A stretch of 64,000 bases of DNA from Lysobacterales bacterium (GCA_016707485.1 JADJHN010000002.1:1054001-1118000); one strand, 5' to 3'. Shown: positions 17,045-26,316, counted from the first letter of the stretch. Notes: generated from the letters alone by a model not told the origin. A program made the numbers and translations.

Positions 17045-18790
17045 GTGATAGCCGAGTCTCTCCATCCCGCGCCCGCAACGCCGCAAGATCGCCGCGAGTT
17101 CTGGTTGTTCCTGCTGATTGCCCTGGTCGTGCTTGCTGCCGGCATCGGTCTGCGCGATCCCTGGCCAGCCGACGAGCCGCGCTTTGCGCTCGCCGCCAGG
17201 CACATGGTCGAGAGTGGCAACTGGCTGATAACCCATCGCGGCAGCGAACTGTATTCGGACAAGCCGCCGCTTTTCATGATCCTGCAGGCGGCGTCGTACG
17301 AGTTGACGCACAACTGGCGCATTGCCTTCCTGCTGCCCTCGCTGCTGGCCGCCCTCGGCACGCTGCTGCTGACCTACGATTTCGGCCGCCGCCTGTGGGG
17401 ACATCGGATTGGCCTGTGGGCGGCCATCCTCGTCCTCTCCACATTCCAGTTTGCCTACCAGTCCAAGCGCGCGCAGATCGATCCGCTGGTGACATTCTTC
17501 ATCACCCTGGCCAATTACGGATTGCTGCGGCACTTCCTGCTCGGCCCGAATTGGCGCGCGTACTGGCTCGGCTGCTTCGCCGCCGGACTCGGCGTCATCA
17601 GCAAGGGTGTCGGCGTGCTGGCCTTGCTGATGATCCTGCCGTTTGCCTTTGCGCGCTGGCGGCACTGGTCGCAGCTGGCGGAGTTCCGCGGTGGTTTCCT
17701 GCGCTGGGCGGGCGGGGCGCTGGCTTTCCTCGGCGCCATCGCCCTGTGGATCGTGCCCATGGTACTCAGCGTGCGCGCCAGTGGCGCGCCGGAATACCAG
17801 GCCTATCTGGATGACATCCTGTTCCGGCAGACCGCCGCGCGCTATGCCGAATCCTGGGATCACCATCAGCCCTGGTGGTATTTCGCTGAAGTCATTGCCT
17901 ATGGATGGTTGCCGCTGGGCATCGTTCTGTTCGGCGTGGTGCCGCGCTGGATCGAACGGCTGAAAGCCCGCGATGCGCGCTTTCTGCTGCCATTGGCCTG
18001 GGTGGCCCTGATCATCGTGTTCTTTTCGGTGCCGAGTGGAAAACGCGATGTCTACATCATGCCGGCGCTGCCTTGGGTAGCCTTGTTGAGCGCACCGTTT
18101 GTCGACGGATTGCTCGAGCGCACCTGGTTTCGCCGCGCCTTGTTTGCCTTGACTGCCATGCTCGCGGCGGTTTTCCTGCTCGCCGGCATCGGCGCCTGGA
18201 ATGGCTGGATCCCGGCCGCCCGGGCGTTGGTGATCGAGCGCGGACTTGACCACGGCGGCGCGGGCTTGTGGGCCTTGCTGGTCGGCATTGGCGCGATTGC
18301 GGCACTCGCCCTGGCGCTGTTTCGCGTCCGCCGCAGCGAGATCGGCCTCGGCATGACCCTGGCGGGGCTCTGGCTGGCTTGGGGATTCTGGGCCTACCCG
18401 GTGCTCAACGATTCGACGTCGGCGGCAAGGATCATGCGCGACGCCGGTGCCGTGGCCGGGGCCGATGCCGAAATCGCCCTGGTCGGCTGGAAGGAGCAGA
18501 ACCTGTTGCTGGCCGATCGCGAGGTCACCGAGTTCGGCTTCAAGAAACCGAAAAACCGCCAGCTTGCCGAGGCCATCCGCTGGCAAGCGGCGAAGCCCGA
18601 CACACGTTGGGTGTTCATCCTCGATCGGGTCATGGCACCGTGCATCGATCGCGACAAGGCCGTTGTCGTCGGCCACGCCAATCGTCGTGAATGGCTGATG
18701 TTCAAGGCCGATGCGGTGGCTCCGGCCTGCCGCGGCGGCAATGTTCCGGACGCGGCTGCGGCCACCGCGGAACCGGACGACGAGGAATAG
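17045..18790 (+). CDS. ArnT/PMT-like membrane glycosyltransferase (first)
   Basis: A 581-residue polytopic protein with roughly a dozen hydrophobic segments. WPADEPRFALAARHM and YSDKPPLFMIL match the first periplasmic loop of ArnT/PMT-type (GT39/GT83) transferases, which move a sugar from a polyprenyl phosphate to an acceptor outside the inner membrane. The GTG start at 17045 is 57 bases after ntrY. The last 60 residues are hydrophilic. Donor and acceptor cannot be told; lipid A or an exported glycan are candidates. It belongs with the two following genes. Confidence 0.8.
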   Translation: MIAESLHPAPATPQDRREFWLFLLIALVVLAAGIGLRDPWPADEPRFALAARHMVESGNWLITHRGSELYSDKPPLFMILQAASYELTHNWRIAFLLPSLLAALGTLLLTYDFGRRLWGHRIGLWAAILVLSTFQFAYQSKRAQIDPLVTFFITLANYGLLRHFLLGPNWRAYWLGCFAAGLGVISKGVGVLALLMILPFAFARWRHWSQLAEFRGGFLRWAGGALAFLGAIALWIVPMVLSVRASGAPEYQAYLDDILFRQTAARYAESWDHHQPWWYFAEVIAYGWLPLGIVLFGVVPRWIERLKARDARFLLPLAWVALIIVFFSVPSGKRDVYIMPALPWVALLSAPFVDGLLERTWFRRALFALTAMLAAVFLLAGIGAWNGWIPAARALVIERGLDHGGAGLWALLVGIGAIAALALALFRVRRSEIGLGMTLAGLWLAWGFWAYPVLNDSTSAARIMRDAGAVAGADAEIALVGWKEQNLLLADREVTEFGFKKPKNRQLAEAIRWQAAKPDTRWVFILDRVMAPCIDRDKAVVVGHANRREWLMFKADAVAPACRGGNVPDAAAATAEPDDEE

Positions 18791-18883
18791 CGCGCAACCT
18801 GCGGACGGATTATCTTTATCCCTTTCTCGGACACGGGGTGTTGCGGATTCGAGGCCGATGTCTGCGGCCGGACTGCATCGTGC

Positions 18884-19939
18884 ATGAAACGCTATCTGCT
18901 CATTGCGGCGAACCTGTATGCCTTGCCGATCCTGCGCCCGCTCGCCCGGGCCATTGCCGCCAGCGGCGGCGAAGCGGCCTGGTTCGTCGGCGCGCCGCTG
19001 GCCGCCTACATGGAAGCCGACGAGCACGTCTTGCGCGATCGCGCGCAAGTTGCGGCATTCGCGCCGCGCGCCGTGTTTTCCGCAGGCAACTGGGTGCCGC
19101 ATTTCTTTCCCGGCATCAAGGTGCAGGTCTTCCACGGCTTCAGCGTCGACAAACGCCCGCCCGATCGCGGCCATTTCCGCATTCGCGGATGGTTCGACCT
19201 TTACTGCACGCAAGGTCCCTCGACCACCGAACCGTTTCAGCAACTGGCCCGGCGCCACGGTCACTTCGCCGTGGTCGAGACGGGCTGGCCGAAACTGGAT
19301 CCGCTGTTTGCCATGCACGGCCAACGGCAGGAGTTGCCGGCGGCCAACGGACGCAAGGTCTGCATGTACGCGGCGACATTCACGCACGGGCTGAGTTCGG
19401 CCAACGCCCTGTACGCGCAGATTGCCCGGCAGGTTGCCAGTGGCGAGCGTTACTGGCTGTTGACCTTGCACCCGAAGGCCGACGAGGATGTCAGGGAGCG
19501 ATATCGCGCGCTGAGTGGCGCGAATGCGCAATTCTTCGAGGCCCATCAATTGACCCGCATGATGTCCGCGGCCGACCTGCTGGTTTCAGATACCTCTTCG
19601 GTCGTCGCCGAATTCCTCGTCCAGGGCAAGCCGGTGGTGACCTTTCGCAACCGCTCGCCGAAACCCTGCATGATCGACATCGGCGATCCGCAAATGCTTG
19701 AGGCGGCCTTGCGCCAGGCTCTCGATGCGCCGGCAAGCCTGCTCGGGGAAATCCGGGATTTCGCCGCGCGCACGCATCCGAGCCGCAACGGCCAGGCCAG
19801 CGAGCGCGTGCTGGAAGCCGCCGAGGATCTCATCTGCGGTCGGCTCGGCACGCTCGCGCCGAAGCCTCGCAACCTGCTGCGAAAACTGCAGGGTCGCTTG
19901 CTCTATCGACGCTGGCTCAGCCAATTCATGCGCGCATGA
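18884..19939 (+). CDS. CDP-glycerol glycerophosphotransferase-like protein
   Basis: A 351-residue GT-B-fold protein of the Glyphos_transf type. The C-terminal domain has LLTLHPKADEDVRERY and LLVSDTSSVVAEFLVQGKPVV, the usual nucleotide-binding end of the family. KVQVFHGFSVDK in the N-terminal half matches the GxxxK acceptor-side region. Relatives in Gram-positive bacteria build teichoic acids; in Gram-negatives they add glycerol phosphate to surface glycans. The stop overlaps the start of the next gene (ATGA), so the two are coupled. Substrate is unknown. Confidence 0.8.
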   Translation: MKRYLLIAANLYALPILRPLARAIAASGGEAAWFVGAPLAAYMEADEHVLRDRAQVAAFAPRAVFSAGNWVPHFFPGIKVQVFHGFSVDKRPPDRGHFRIRGWFDLYCTQGPSTTEPFQQLARRHGHFAVVETGWPKLDPLFAMHGQRQELPAANGRKVCMYAATFTHGLSSANALYAQIARQVASGERYWLLTLHPKADEDVRERYRALSGANAQFFEAHQLTRMMSAADLLVSDTSSVVAEFLVQGKPVVTFRNRSPKPCMIDIGDPQMLEAALRQALDAPASLLGEIRDFAARTHPSRNGQASERVLEAAEDLICGRLGTLAPKPRNLLRKLQGRLLYRRWLSQFMRA

Positions 19940-21669
19940 GCCTGCCTGCGCCTGGAGCCGCCGGGCCGTTCACGCACTTCTCCTCCGCGGCCTGGATCCC
20001 GCTGTGGCTGGCCGCTGCCTTGCTGGCGATCTTCCAGACCGGCTTCATGCCGCTGTATTCGACGCGCACCCTCGGCGTTGCCTGGGAAATGTGGAACAGT
20101 GGTCAATTCCTGGTTCCGCATGCGAACGGGGTTCCCTACAGCCACAAGGTGCCATTGCTGTTCTGGCTGATCCATGCCGGTTGGGCGGTGGGCGGCGTCG
20201 GTGATGTCTGGCCGCGCCTGCTCGAGGTGCTGATCGGGCTGGGTGTGCTGCTGCAGGCACAACGCCTGGCGCGCGTGTTGTTCCGTGATGCGCCGATGGT
20301 TGCGCAATTGACGCCGTGGCTGCTCGCCGCATTCAGCTACGCCTTCCTGTTCAGCCTGCAGATCATGTACGAGACGCTGCTGACGCTGTGCGTGCTGGGC
20401 GCGATCAATGCACTGGTCGGGCGCGATTTCGAGCGGCGGCCATTGTTTGGCTGGTTTGCCGTGGCGCTTGCCGCCGGCCTGCTCAGCAAGGGTCCGGTGA
20501 TGTTGCTGCATGTCGCGTTTCCGTACCTGCTCGGCCCGCTCTGGCATCCCTGGGCCAGGCGTTCGCCGGCGGCGTGGTATGGCGCTGGCGGCCTCGCCGT
20601 GCTCGCCGGATGTGCCGCGCTGGTGGCCTGGGCAATTCCGGCCAGCCTCGCCGGCGGCGAGGTCTATCGCAACGAGTTGTTGTTCATGCAGACCGCAGGC
20701 CGCGTCGTCGACAGCTTCGACCACGCGCGACCGTGGTGGTGGTATGGCTCGATGCTGCCGGCCCTGCTGTTGCCGTGGCTGCTCTGGCCGCGTGCCTGGC
20801 AGGCGGTATTTGCCGCAGCGAATCCCGCACGACAACCCGGCACGCGCTTGCTCGCCTGCTGGCTGATCCCGGTGTTGCTGGCGTTTTCACTGGTCAGCGG
20901 CAAGCAGACCTACTACCTCGTGCCCGAACTGGCTGGCATGGCCATCCTCATTGCCGCCGGTTTCGCGCAGCTTTCGCGCAGCCGTCGCCTCGCGTCGGCG
21001 GCAAGTCGTCCCTGGCTGCTGGCCGTAGCCATGTTTGCGCTGGCCCTGTTCCTGCTGATGCTGCCACTGCGCGTGGCCGATGGCAGCGTCGATTATCCGG
21101 CCCTGGTCGACATGTCGATGGCGAGCCGGTGGTTTGTCTTCGCCGCCGGGGTTCTCGGTGTCTTGCTGCTGCTGACGCCACGCAACGATGCCCGTGCAGT
21201 GCGCCACATCAGCGCGATCAGCATGGTCGCCGCGTGCCTGGCCTATCTGCTCTTTGCGCAGACCTTCTGGGTGCAATTCGACCTGCGCCCGGCCGCCGCG
21301 CGCATTGCCGCGCTGCAGGAGCAAGGCATCGCCGTAGCCCATTACCAGGTGTACGAAAGCCAGTTCCACTATCTCGGGCGCTTGCAGCAGCCGCTCGATA
21401 TCGTCGAGGGCGGCAGCCTCGACCATTGGTCGGCCGCGCACCCCGACGGGCGCATCATCCATGCCGTCGATGTCTTGAGCGCCGCCGATCTCCGTTATGC
21501 CGAACTGGTGCAGCCGTTTCGCTCCTCGTGGTTGCTGATCGAGCCCGCGGGTACCTGGATCCAGCGCCTGCGCGGGCAGACGCCGCCCGAGCCGCTGCGG
21601 CCCGCCCTGCTTTATCCGCCAGGCTACTGGCCGTATGCCAGGGTTCCGGCCGAACCGGCAGCGAACTGA
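19936..21669 (+). CDS. ArnT/PMT-like membrane glycosyltransferase (second)
   Basis: A 577-residue polytopic protein of the same general family as the one at 17045. The first-loop region reads YSTRTLGVAWEMWNSGQFLV then YSHKVPLLFWLIH; the acidic pair seen in the first paralogue (DEPRFA) is replaced by STRTLG, so the catalytic residues may differ. About eleven hydrophobic segments are visible, and the C-terminal 140 residues are more polar. It overlaps the glycerophosphotransferase by 4 bases. The three genes probably decorate one surface molecule. Confidence 0.75.
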   Translation: MSLPAPGAAGPFTHFSSAAWIPLWLAAALLAIFQTGFMPLYSTRTLGVAWEMWNSGQFLVPHANGVPYSHKVPLLFWLIHAGWAVGGVGDVWPRLLEVLIGLGVLLQAQRLARVLFRDAPMVAQLTPWLLAAFSYAFLFSLQIMYETLLTLCVLGAINALVGRDFERRPLFGWFAVALAAGLLSKGPVMLLHVAFPYLLGPLWHPWARRSPAAWYGAGGLAVLAGCAALVAWAIPASLAGGEVYRNELLFMQTAGRVVDSFDHARPWWWYGSMLPALLLPWLLWPRAWQAVFAAANPARQPGTRLLACWLIPVLLAFSLVSGKQTYYLVPELAGMAILIAAGFAQLSRSRRLASAASRPWLLAVAMFALALFLLMLPLRVADGSVDYPALVDMSMASRWFVFAAGVLGVLLLLTPRNDARAVRHISAISMVAACLAYLLFAQTFWVQFDLRPAAARIAALQEQGIAVAHYQVYESQFHYLGRLQQPLDIVEGGSLDHWSAAHPDGRIIHAVDVLSAADLRYAELVQPFRSSWLLIEPAGTWIQRLRGQTPPEPLRPALLYPPGYWPYARVPAEPAAN

Positions 21670-21689
21670 GGCAGACCGACGGCGGTTTT

Positions 21690-21705
21690 GCTGCATGCAT
21701 GCAGC
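21690..21705. promoter_or_regulatory. 16-base perfect palindrome upstream of ntrX
   Basis: GCTGCATGCATGCAGC is self-complementary over 16 bases and lies 46 bases before the ntrX ATG and 21 bases after the preceding gene. A regulator site, possibly autoregulatory, is the simplest reading; chance cannot be excluded. Confidence 0.35.
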
Positions 21706-21750
21706 GCCGCATGCGTTATGCTCCTGTCTCTTTTTCGCAACGAGTCGCCC

Positions 21751-23139
21751 ATGCCTTCGGCACGCATCCTCATCGTCGACGACGAGCCCGACATCCGCAG
21801 CACGGTGAAGGAAATCCTCGAGGATGAAGGCTACGCCGTGAGCGTCGCCGAATCGGCGGCCGCCGCCCGCGAGGCGCGGCGCGGCGAACGCCCGGATGTC
21901 GTATTGCTGGACATCTGGATGCCGGATCTCGATGGCATCAGCCTGCTGCGCGAATGGAACGAGCGCGGCGGCCTGCCGTGCCCGATCATCATGATGAGTG
22001 GCCATGGCACGATCGAGACGGCGATCGAGGCGACCCGCCTCGGTGCCTATGATTTCGTCGAGAAACCGCTATCCCTGGCCAAGTTGCTGCTGACCGTCGA
22101 ACGCGCGCTTGAAGCCAGCCGCCTGCGCCGCGAAAACGAAGGCCTGCGCAGCCAGCTGGCGATGCCGCTGGATCCGGTCGTCACCAGCCGCGCCATGCAG
22201 TCGCTGAAGGCGCAGATGGAAAAACTCTCCGCGCACGATGCCTGGATCCTCGTGCGTGGCGAACGTGGCACCGACAAGGAAGCCCTGGCGCGCTGGCTGC
22301 ACGAGAAGAGCGGGCGCGGCAACGGTCCGTTCGTCACCGTCGCCCCCGGTTCGATTGCCCGCGACCACGCCGCGCGCGCCTTGTTCGGCAGCGAGGACAA
22401 CGGCAGCGTGCAGTACGGCCTGATCGAGCAGGCCAATGGCGGCACGCTTTACCTCGACGAGGTCGCCGACCTCGATCCCGAATTGCAGTTGCGCCTGTCC
22501 AGCGCCTTCTCACGGCGCGGCCTGATCCGTTGCGGCGCCCCGGATGCGGTGCCGATCGACCTGCGCGTCATCGCGGCCACGGCGCAGGATCTCGACGCCG
22601 CGGTGCAGGCCGGCAGGTTCCGCGAGGAGCTCTACTATCAGCTCAACGTGGTGCCGCTGCAGGTGCCGGCATTGCGCGAGCGCATCGAGGACATCCCCGA
22701 GCTGCTGCGCTACTACGCGGATTTCTTTGCCAATCGCGACAAGTTGCCCTACCGCCAGTTTCCCGTCGCCGTGCAGAACCGCCTGCGCAACTACCCGTGG
22801 CCCGGCAACCTGCGCGAACTGCGCAACCTCGTCCAGCGCCTGCTCATCCTTGGCACGGCTGCGGAAGTCACCATTGAAGAAGTGGAACTTGCGCTGGGCA
22901 CGGTGGCGGCCACGGCTTCCGGCCCGCCGCTGCAGAACGCGGCGCTGGGCATCGACTTCAGCCAGCCATTGCGCGAGGCACGTGAGCAGTTCGAGCGTGC
23001 CTACCTGCTGCACCAGCTCAACGAGGCCGGTGGCAGCGTCGGCAAGCTGGCCAAAATGGTCGGCATGGAGCGCACCCACCTGTATCGCAAACTGAAAGAC
23101 CTCGGCGTCGATCCGAAGGCGGTCGGGCGCGAGGACTGA
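21751..23139 (+). CDS. ntrX: NtrX-like response regulator with defective sigma-54 features
   Basis: A 462-residue protein with receiver, AAA+ and Fis-type HTH domains. The receiver has RILIVDDEPDIR and phospho-acceptor Asp54 (LLDIWMPD). The AAA+ domain keeps GGTLYLDEV (Walker B) but its Walker A reads GERGTDKE, with Asp for the expected Gly. The GAFTGA loop, needed to touch sigma-54, is absent: LFGSEDNGSVQYGLIEQ stands there. The C-terminal HTH contains GSVGKLAKMVGMERTHLYRK. Start chosen at MPSARILIVDD, where family similarity begins. It is likely the partner of the NtrY-like kinase at 14810 but acts by DNA binding rather than sigma-54 activation, by inference. Confidence 0.88.
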   Translation: MPSARILIVDDEPDIRSTVKEILEDEGYAVSVAESAAAAREARRGERPDVVLLDIWMPDLDGISLLREWNERGGLPCPIIMMSGHGTIETAIEATRLGAYDFVEKPLSLAKLLLTVERALEASRLRRENEGLRSQLAMPLDPVVTSRAMQSLKAQMEKLSAHDAWILVRGERGTDKEALARWLHEKSGRGNGPFVTVAPGSIARDHAARALFGSEDNGSVQYGLIEQANGGTLYLDEVADLDPELQLRLSSAFSRRGLIRCGAPDAVPIDLRVIAATAQDLDAAVQAGRFREELYYQLNVVPLQVPALRERIEDIPELLRYYADFFANRDKLPYRQFPVAVQNRLRNYPWPGNLRELRNLVQRLLILGTAAEVTIEEVELALGTVAATASGPPLQNAALGIDFSQPLREAREQFERAYLLHQLNEAGGSVGKLAKMVGMERTHLYRKLKDLGVDPKAVGRED

Positions 23140-23318
23140 TCGTACTTTCGGACAATCGACGTCGCGCGCCGCGCGTGTTCCGATGAACGCACGCGAACGC
23201 TCGCAAAGCCAAGCCGGAACCATCGACAGCGTCATGCATCCAAGATGGCCCGTCCGATCGGCGCGCGATGGCGCCGACATTCGCCACGCGAAATCCCATC
23301 ATCACCAAGGAGTCTCCC

Positions 23319-24101
23319 ATGCAACTCGAAGGCAAGGTCGCCCTGATCACCGGCGCCGCCAGCGGCATCGGCAAGCGCATCGCCGAGGTCTATGCGAAGA
23401 ATGGCGCGGCGATCGCGATTGCCGATCTGAACCTGGCCGGCGCGCAGGCGACCGCGAAGGAAATCACCGACGCCGGCGGCAAGGCGATCGGCGTGGCCAT
23501 GAATGTCACCGACGAGGCCGAAGTCGATGACGGCGTCGCCGAGGTCATCAAGCAATTGGGCAAGGTCGACATCCTCATCTCCAATGCCGGCATCCAGATC
23601 GTCAAGCCGATCGAGGAATTCAGCCTTGCCGAGTGGAAGAAGATGCTGGCGATCCATCTCGATGGCGCCTTCCTGACCACGCGTGCCTGCATCAAGGACA
23701 TGTACCGGCGTGGCGACGGCGGCGCGGTCATCTACATGGGTTCGGTGCATTCGCACGAAGCCTCGAAACTGAAGGCGCCGTATTGCGCGGCCAAGCACGG
23801 CCTGCTTGGGCTGGCCCGGGTGCTGGCCAAGGAAGGCGGCCCGAAGGGCGTGCGCGCCAATGTCATCTGTCCAGGCTTCGTGCGCACGCCGCTGGTGGAA
23901 AAGCAGATTCCCGAGCAGGCCAGGGAATTCGGCATCAGCGAGGATGAGGTGATCCGCACCATCATGCTCAAGGACACCGTCGATGCCAAATTCACCACGG
24001 TTGACGATGTCGCCAACCTCGCCCTGTTCCTCGCTGCGTTCGAGACCAATGCGCTGACCGGGCAAAGCATCACCGTCAGCCACGGCTGGCACATGCAGTG
24101 A
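23319..24101 (+). CDS. bdhA: D-3-hydroxybutyrate dehydrogenase
   Basis: A 260-residue short-chain dehydrogenase that interconverts 3-hydroxybutyrate and acetoacetate with NAD, in use of polyhydroxybutyrate or ketone bodies. ALITGAASGIGKRIA binds NAD, ISNAGIQIV is the NAG motif, and YCAAKHG gives the catalytic Tyr and Lys. The C terminus SHGWHMQ is characteristic of this subfamily. AAGGAG six bases before the ATG at 23319 fixes the start. It overlaps the phospholipase gene by 4 bases (GTGA). Confidence 0.9.
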   Translation: MQLEGKVALITGAASGIGKRIAEVYAKNGAAIAIADLNLAGAQATAKEITDAGGKAIGVAMNVTDEAEVDDGVAEVIKQLGKVDILISNAGIQIVKPIEEFSLAEWKKMLAIHLDGAFLTTRACIKDMYRRGDGGAVIYMGSVHSHEASKLKAPYCAAKHGLLGLARVLAKEGGPKGVRANVICPGFVRTPLVEKQIPEQAREFGISEDEVIRTIMLKDTVDAKFTTVDDVANLALFLAAFETNALTGQSITVSHGWHMQ

Positions 24102-25318
24102 ATTCGCCGGGGAGGCTCGCCAGCAGTGCGCGTCGCGGCCGGCGCAGGAGTGCGCGCGACCATGCCGGTGAATACGAGCAGATCGCCCTGGTCATGCAGG
24201 GCGGCGGTGCGCTCGGTGCCTACCAGTGTGGCGTCTACGAAGCCCTGCACGAGGCCGATATCCAGCCGGGCTGGTTTGCCGGCACCTCGATCGGCGCGAT
24301 CAATGCCGCGATCATTGCCGGCAATGCACCTGCCGATCGCATCGATCGCTTGCGCGCGTTCTGGAACCGGATTACCCGGCACGCCGGATCGATTGCCTGG
24401 CCGCTTGATGCGCTGGCGGCGATGGCGGTCTGGATGCCGCCGGGCAACGTGCTGGCCACTGGCCTGTCGGCAACCAGTGCGCTGGGCAGCCTGGGCCTCG
24501 GCCAGGACGGATTTTTCGAACCGCGCGGCGTGTCGCCGCTGCTGTTTGCGGATGGCAGCGCGCAGGCGACCAGTTTCTACGACACCGCACCGCTGAAGGA
24601 CACGCTCGAACGGCTGATCGATTTCGATCGCATCAACCACGGCGAGGTGCGTCTCTCCGTCGGTGCAGCAAATGTAAACAGTGGCAACGTGCGTTATTTC
24701 GATTCCGCCCATGAAACGCTGTGCGCTGAACACATCATGGCTTCGGCTGCCTTGCCGCCCGCATTCCCAGCCATCGAAATCGACGGCGAGTTCTGGTGGG
24801 ATGGCGGCATAGTCTCCAATACCCCGCTTGATCATGTCCTCGCCGGCGTGCCGAGACACGACAGCCTGGTGCTGCAGGTAGATCTGTGGAGCGCGCGTGG
24901 TCTGCCGCCGAAGACGATCATGGATGTGCTCGAGCGCCAGAAGGACATCCAGTATTCCAGCCGCACCCGGTTCGGCACGGACACGATCGCGCGCGAGCAG
25001 AAGCTGCGCAACGCGCTCGGCATGCTCATCGAGCAGTTGCCCGGTGGCGCGTTGCCGCCGGCGCTGCAGGATGCCCTGCAACCCTGGCTGTGTGATCGGG
25101 TGTTCAACATCGTGCACCTGATCTATCAGGCCAAGCACCACGAGGAGCAGTTCAAGGATTACGCATTTGCCCCGGCAACCATGCGTGAGCACTGGAGCGG
25201 CGGCCTTGCCGACATGCGCCTGACCCTGCAGCGGCCGCAATTCTTCGAGTTGCCTTCGCGCGAGTTGGGCGTGGTCACCCATGACATCCATCGAACCCTG
25301 GCAGCAGCGTTGCCCTGA
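24098..25318 (+). CDS. Patatin-like phospholipase, DUF3734 type
   Basis: A 406-residue patatin-family hydrolase. The oxyanion loop is QGGGALGAYQCG, the nucleophile serine is in GTSIGA, and the Asp of the dyad is in WWDGG. The C-terminal extension (from about 270) resembles DUF3734. No signal peptide is evident, so it is probably cytoplasmic. It starts with GTG inside the bdhA stop and is translationally coupled. This pairing is known to me from other proteobacteria; a role in mobilising lipid or polyhydroxybutyrate stores is inference. Confidence 0.85.
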   Translation: MNSPGRLASSARRGRRRSARDHAGEYEQIALVMQGGGALGAYQCGVYEALHEADIQPGWFAGTSIGAINAAIIAGNAPADRIDRLRAFWNRITRHAGSIAWPLDALAAMAVWMPPGNVLATGLSATSALGSLGLGQDGFFEPRGVSPLLFADGSAQATSFYDTAPLKDTLERLIDFDRINHGEVRLSVGAANVNSGNVRYFDSAHETLCAEHIMASAALPPAFPAIEIDGEFWWDGGIVSNTPLDHVLAGVPRHDSLVLQVDLWSARGLPPKTIMDVLERQKDIQYSSRTRFGTDTIAREQKLRNALGMLIEQLPGGALPPALQDALQPWLCDRVFNIVHLIYQAKHHEEQFKDYAFAPATMREHWSGGLADMRLTLQRPQFFELPSRELGVVTHDIHRTLAAALP

Positions 25319-25345
25319 GGTCATCGACAGGCGATCATCGCACCG

Positions 25346-25675
25346 ATGGACAGTCCACTTTCCGCGCGCTTGCGCAAGCAACTCGCCGGCCCGCGCGACG
25401 GCGCCCTGCTGCGCTTTTCCCTCGGCAATGCCCTGCTTGCCGAAGGCGATGCCGCGGCAGCGGCGACCGAGTTCCGCGCCGCGACGGGCTTTGACGCGCA
25501 GTATTCGGCCGCCTGGAAGATGCTCGGCAACGCGCTGGCCGCCTGCGCCGAGGTCGATGCCGCGATCGCGGCCTGGGAACAGGGTGCCACGGTCGCCAGC
25601 CAGCGCGGCGATATCCAGGCAGCCAGGGAGATGCAAGTCTTCCAGCGGCGCCTGCGCAAGCAGCGGGAAGCATGA
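25346..25675 (+). CDS. Small TPR protein
   Basis: A 109-residue soluble protein with about two tetratricopeptide repeats: LLRFSLGNALLAEGDAAAAA and AAWKMLGNALAACAEVDAAI, then a basic C-terminal helix. It is likely a protein-protein adaptor. It lies 27 bases after the phospholipase and overlaps the next gene by 4 bases (ATGA). Confidence 0.75.
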   Translation: MDSPLSARLRKQLAGPRDGALLRFSLGNALLAEGDAAAAATEFRAATGFDAQYSAAWKMLGNALAACAEVDAAIAAWEQGATVASQRGDIQAAREMQVFQRRLRKQREA

Positions 25676-26274
25676 CCGTCCAGCGTGGCGTGCTCATCCT
25701 CGCCGTCGCGCTCGCGCTTTGCGCGGCCGGCAACTGGTGGCTGCAGCGGCCGATCTCGCACGCCGCCGGCGTGCTGGTCGATGCCGAACCCCTGCAGCGC
25801 GAGCCCGCCAACCCGGCGCCGATCGCCCACGGCGACTACCAGCTGACGCCGCTGGCCGATTTCGATATCGAGGCGCGCGTGCTGTCCCGCGAGAACTATT
25901 CGATCGACGATGGCAGCGACCTGTCGCCGACCGATCTCGCGCTGGGCTGGAAGCGCATGTCCGACAGCGCGGTGATCGAGCAACTGGAGATCAGCCAGTC
26001 GGTGCGCTTCTTCAGCTATCGCTGGAGCCGGCAGCCGCCCATCCCGTTGCCGGAGATCGAACGCTCGGCCGCCAACATGCACATGATCCCGGCCGATGCC
26101 GGGGTCGCCCGCGAGCTGGCGAAAGTCCGCCAGGGCGCGCTCGTGCACCTGCGCGGGCAACTGGTCGAGGCAAGGCGCAGCGATGGATTCCAGTGGCGCA
26201 GTTCGCTGACCCGCGAGGATACCGGCGCGGGTGCCTGCGAATTGTTCCTCGTCGCATCGATCGAGCGCCTTTGA
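25672..26274 (+). CDS. Membrane-anchored protein of unknown function
   Basis: A 200-residue protein with one N-terminal hydrophobic segment (about 5-22, GVLILAVALALCAAGNWW), which may be a membrane anchor or uncleaved signal. The rest is periplasmic and ends with a compact domain containing VRQGALVHLRGQLVEARR and an acid-rich loop. I do not recognise the family. Overlap with the TPR gene suggests coupling. Confidence 0.65.
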   Translation: MTVQRGVLILAVALALCAAGNWWLQRPISHAAGVLVDAEPLQREPANPAPIAHGDYQLTPLADFDIEARVLSRENYSIDDGSDLSPTDLALGWKRMSDSAVIEQLEISQSVRFFSYRWSRQPPIPLPEIERSAANMHMIPADAGVARELAKVRQGALVHLRGQLVEARRSDGFQWRSSLTREDTGAGACELFLVASIERL

Positions 26275-26316
26275 GTGGCTGGGAAAGCGCTGCTTGCCGA
26301 GCCAGGCGCCGGGCAC

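Noticed and set aside
17012..19549. 845-codon minus-strand open frame
   Set aside because: Antisense to the ArnT-like and glycerophosphotransferase genes, with low-complexity composition and no domains.
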